Shown: positions 63,920-64,000 of the stretch, in pieces | Numbering within the stretch: position 1 is the first letter of the stretch | Layout of the letters: every line of letters starts with the position of its first letter | From: Setophaga petechia | Lineage: Eukaryota > Chordata > Aves > Passeriformes > Parulidae | Reading direction: 5' to 3' | Length of the DNA stretch: 64,000 bases | NCBI GenBank assembly: GCA_024362935.1 | Contig: JANCRA010000119.1 | Coordinates: forward strand, 1,139,001 to 1,203,000 | Translations under genes and position numbers: made by a program | The notes under the pieces: generated by a model | Told to the model about the DNA's origin: nothing | Database searches by the model: none | The model's input: only the letters and a program-made list of their open reading frames with translations

Positions 63920-64000
63920 TCTGGGGGAATTTGTGGGGATTTGGGGGGATTTTTTGTGGGGATGTTTGGAGGATGAAGAAGTCCAAGGCTGAGCAGAAAA
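63920..64000 (+). other. Zinc-finger-gene 5' module, copy 3, cut by window end
   Basis: GGGGATGTTTGGAGGATGAAG, AAGTCCAAGGCTGAGC. Nearly identical to the minus-strand module at 56760-56800 of the ZNF pseudogene. A zinc-finger gene may therefore continue beyond the window on plus. Confidence 0.55.

Overview
The window looks like a songbird (passerine) nuclear sequence from a repeat-rich, GC-skewed region such as a small microchromosome or a subtelomere. The evidence is a broken family-14-type olfactory receptor, CR1 LINE 3' ends, several avian-style LTR families whose termini read TGTCCTGG/CCAGGACA or close variants, a C2H2 zinc-finger pseudogene of a type common in songbirds, and kilobases of ACTGGG-core minisatellite. 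Species and chromosome cannot be told from the sequence. No bacterial genes, tRNA genes or CRISPR array were seen.

Layout. 1-7.5 kb: olfactory receptor pseudogene, CR1 pieces, a TGACATCA-rich minisatellite, a solo LTR and tandem repeats. 7.5-14.4 kb: complete young ERV-L-like provirus A on the minus strand, with near-identical LTRs, a 5-bp target duplication, a gag remnant, a protease and an 887-residue pol ORF. 14.4-22.4 kb: the same tandem repeats, LTR fragments, one unidentified terminal-exon candidate, and a CpG-rich block. 22.7-34.7 kb: a head-to-head pair of candidate small secreted-protein genes built from 27-36 bp mini-exons, sharing a TATA promoter and signal peptide. 34.8-40.4 kb: decayed class I (gamma-type) element C. 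41.0-47.7 kb: decayed ERV-L-like element B, the same family as A. 48.2-53.0 kb: class II element D with a gamma-type envelope remnant. 53.0-64.0 kb: long G-rich minisatellites, a zinc-finger pseudogene, ZNF promoter-like modules, and a CCAAT-rich CpG promoter flanked by inverted arms.

How it fits together. Most coding potential is retroviral, all four main elements face the minus strand, and none keeps a complete gene set. The best candidate for something undescribed is the mini-exon gene pair at 22.7-34.7 kb. Promoter and signal peptide are nearly identical between the copies while the mature parts are unrelated in sequence. Copy 1 introns are mostly CCCAGT/ACTGGG satellite in alternating orientation. 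The most informative retroviral signals are a one-directional G-to-A excess between the two LTRs of element D, and a UAG stop plus hairpin conserved between gag and pro in A and B. Exon structures here were assembled by eye from splice signals and need transcript support.
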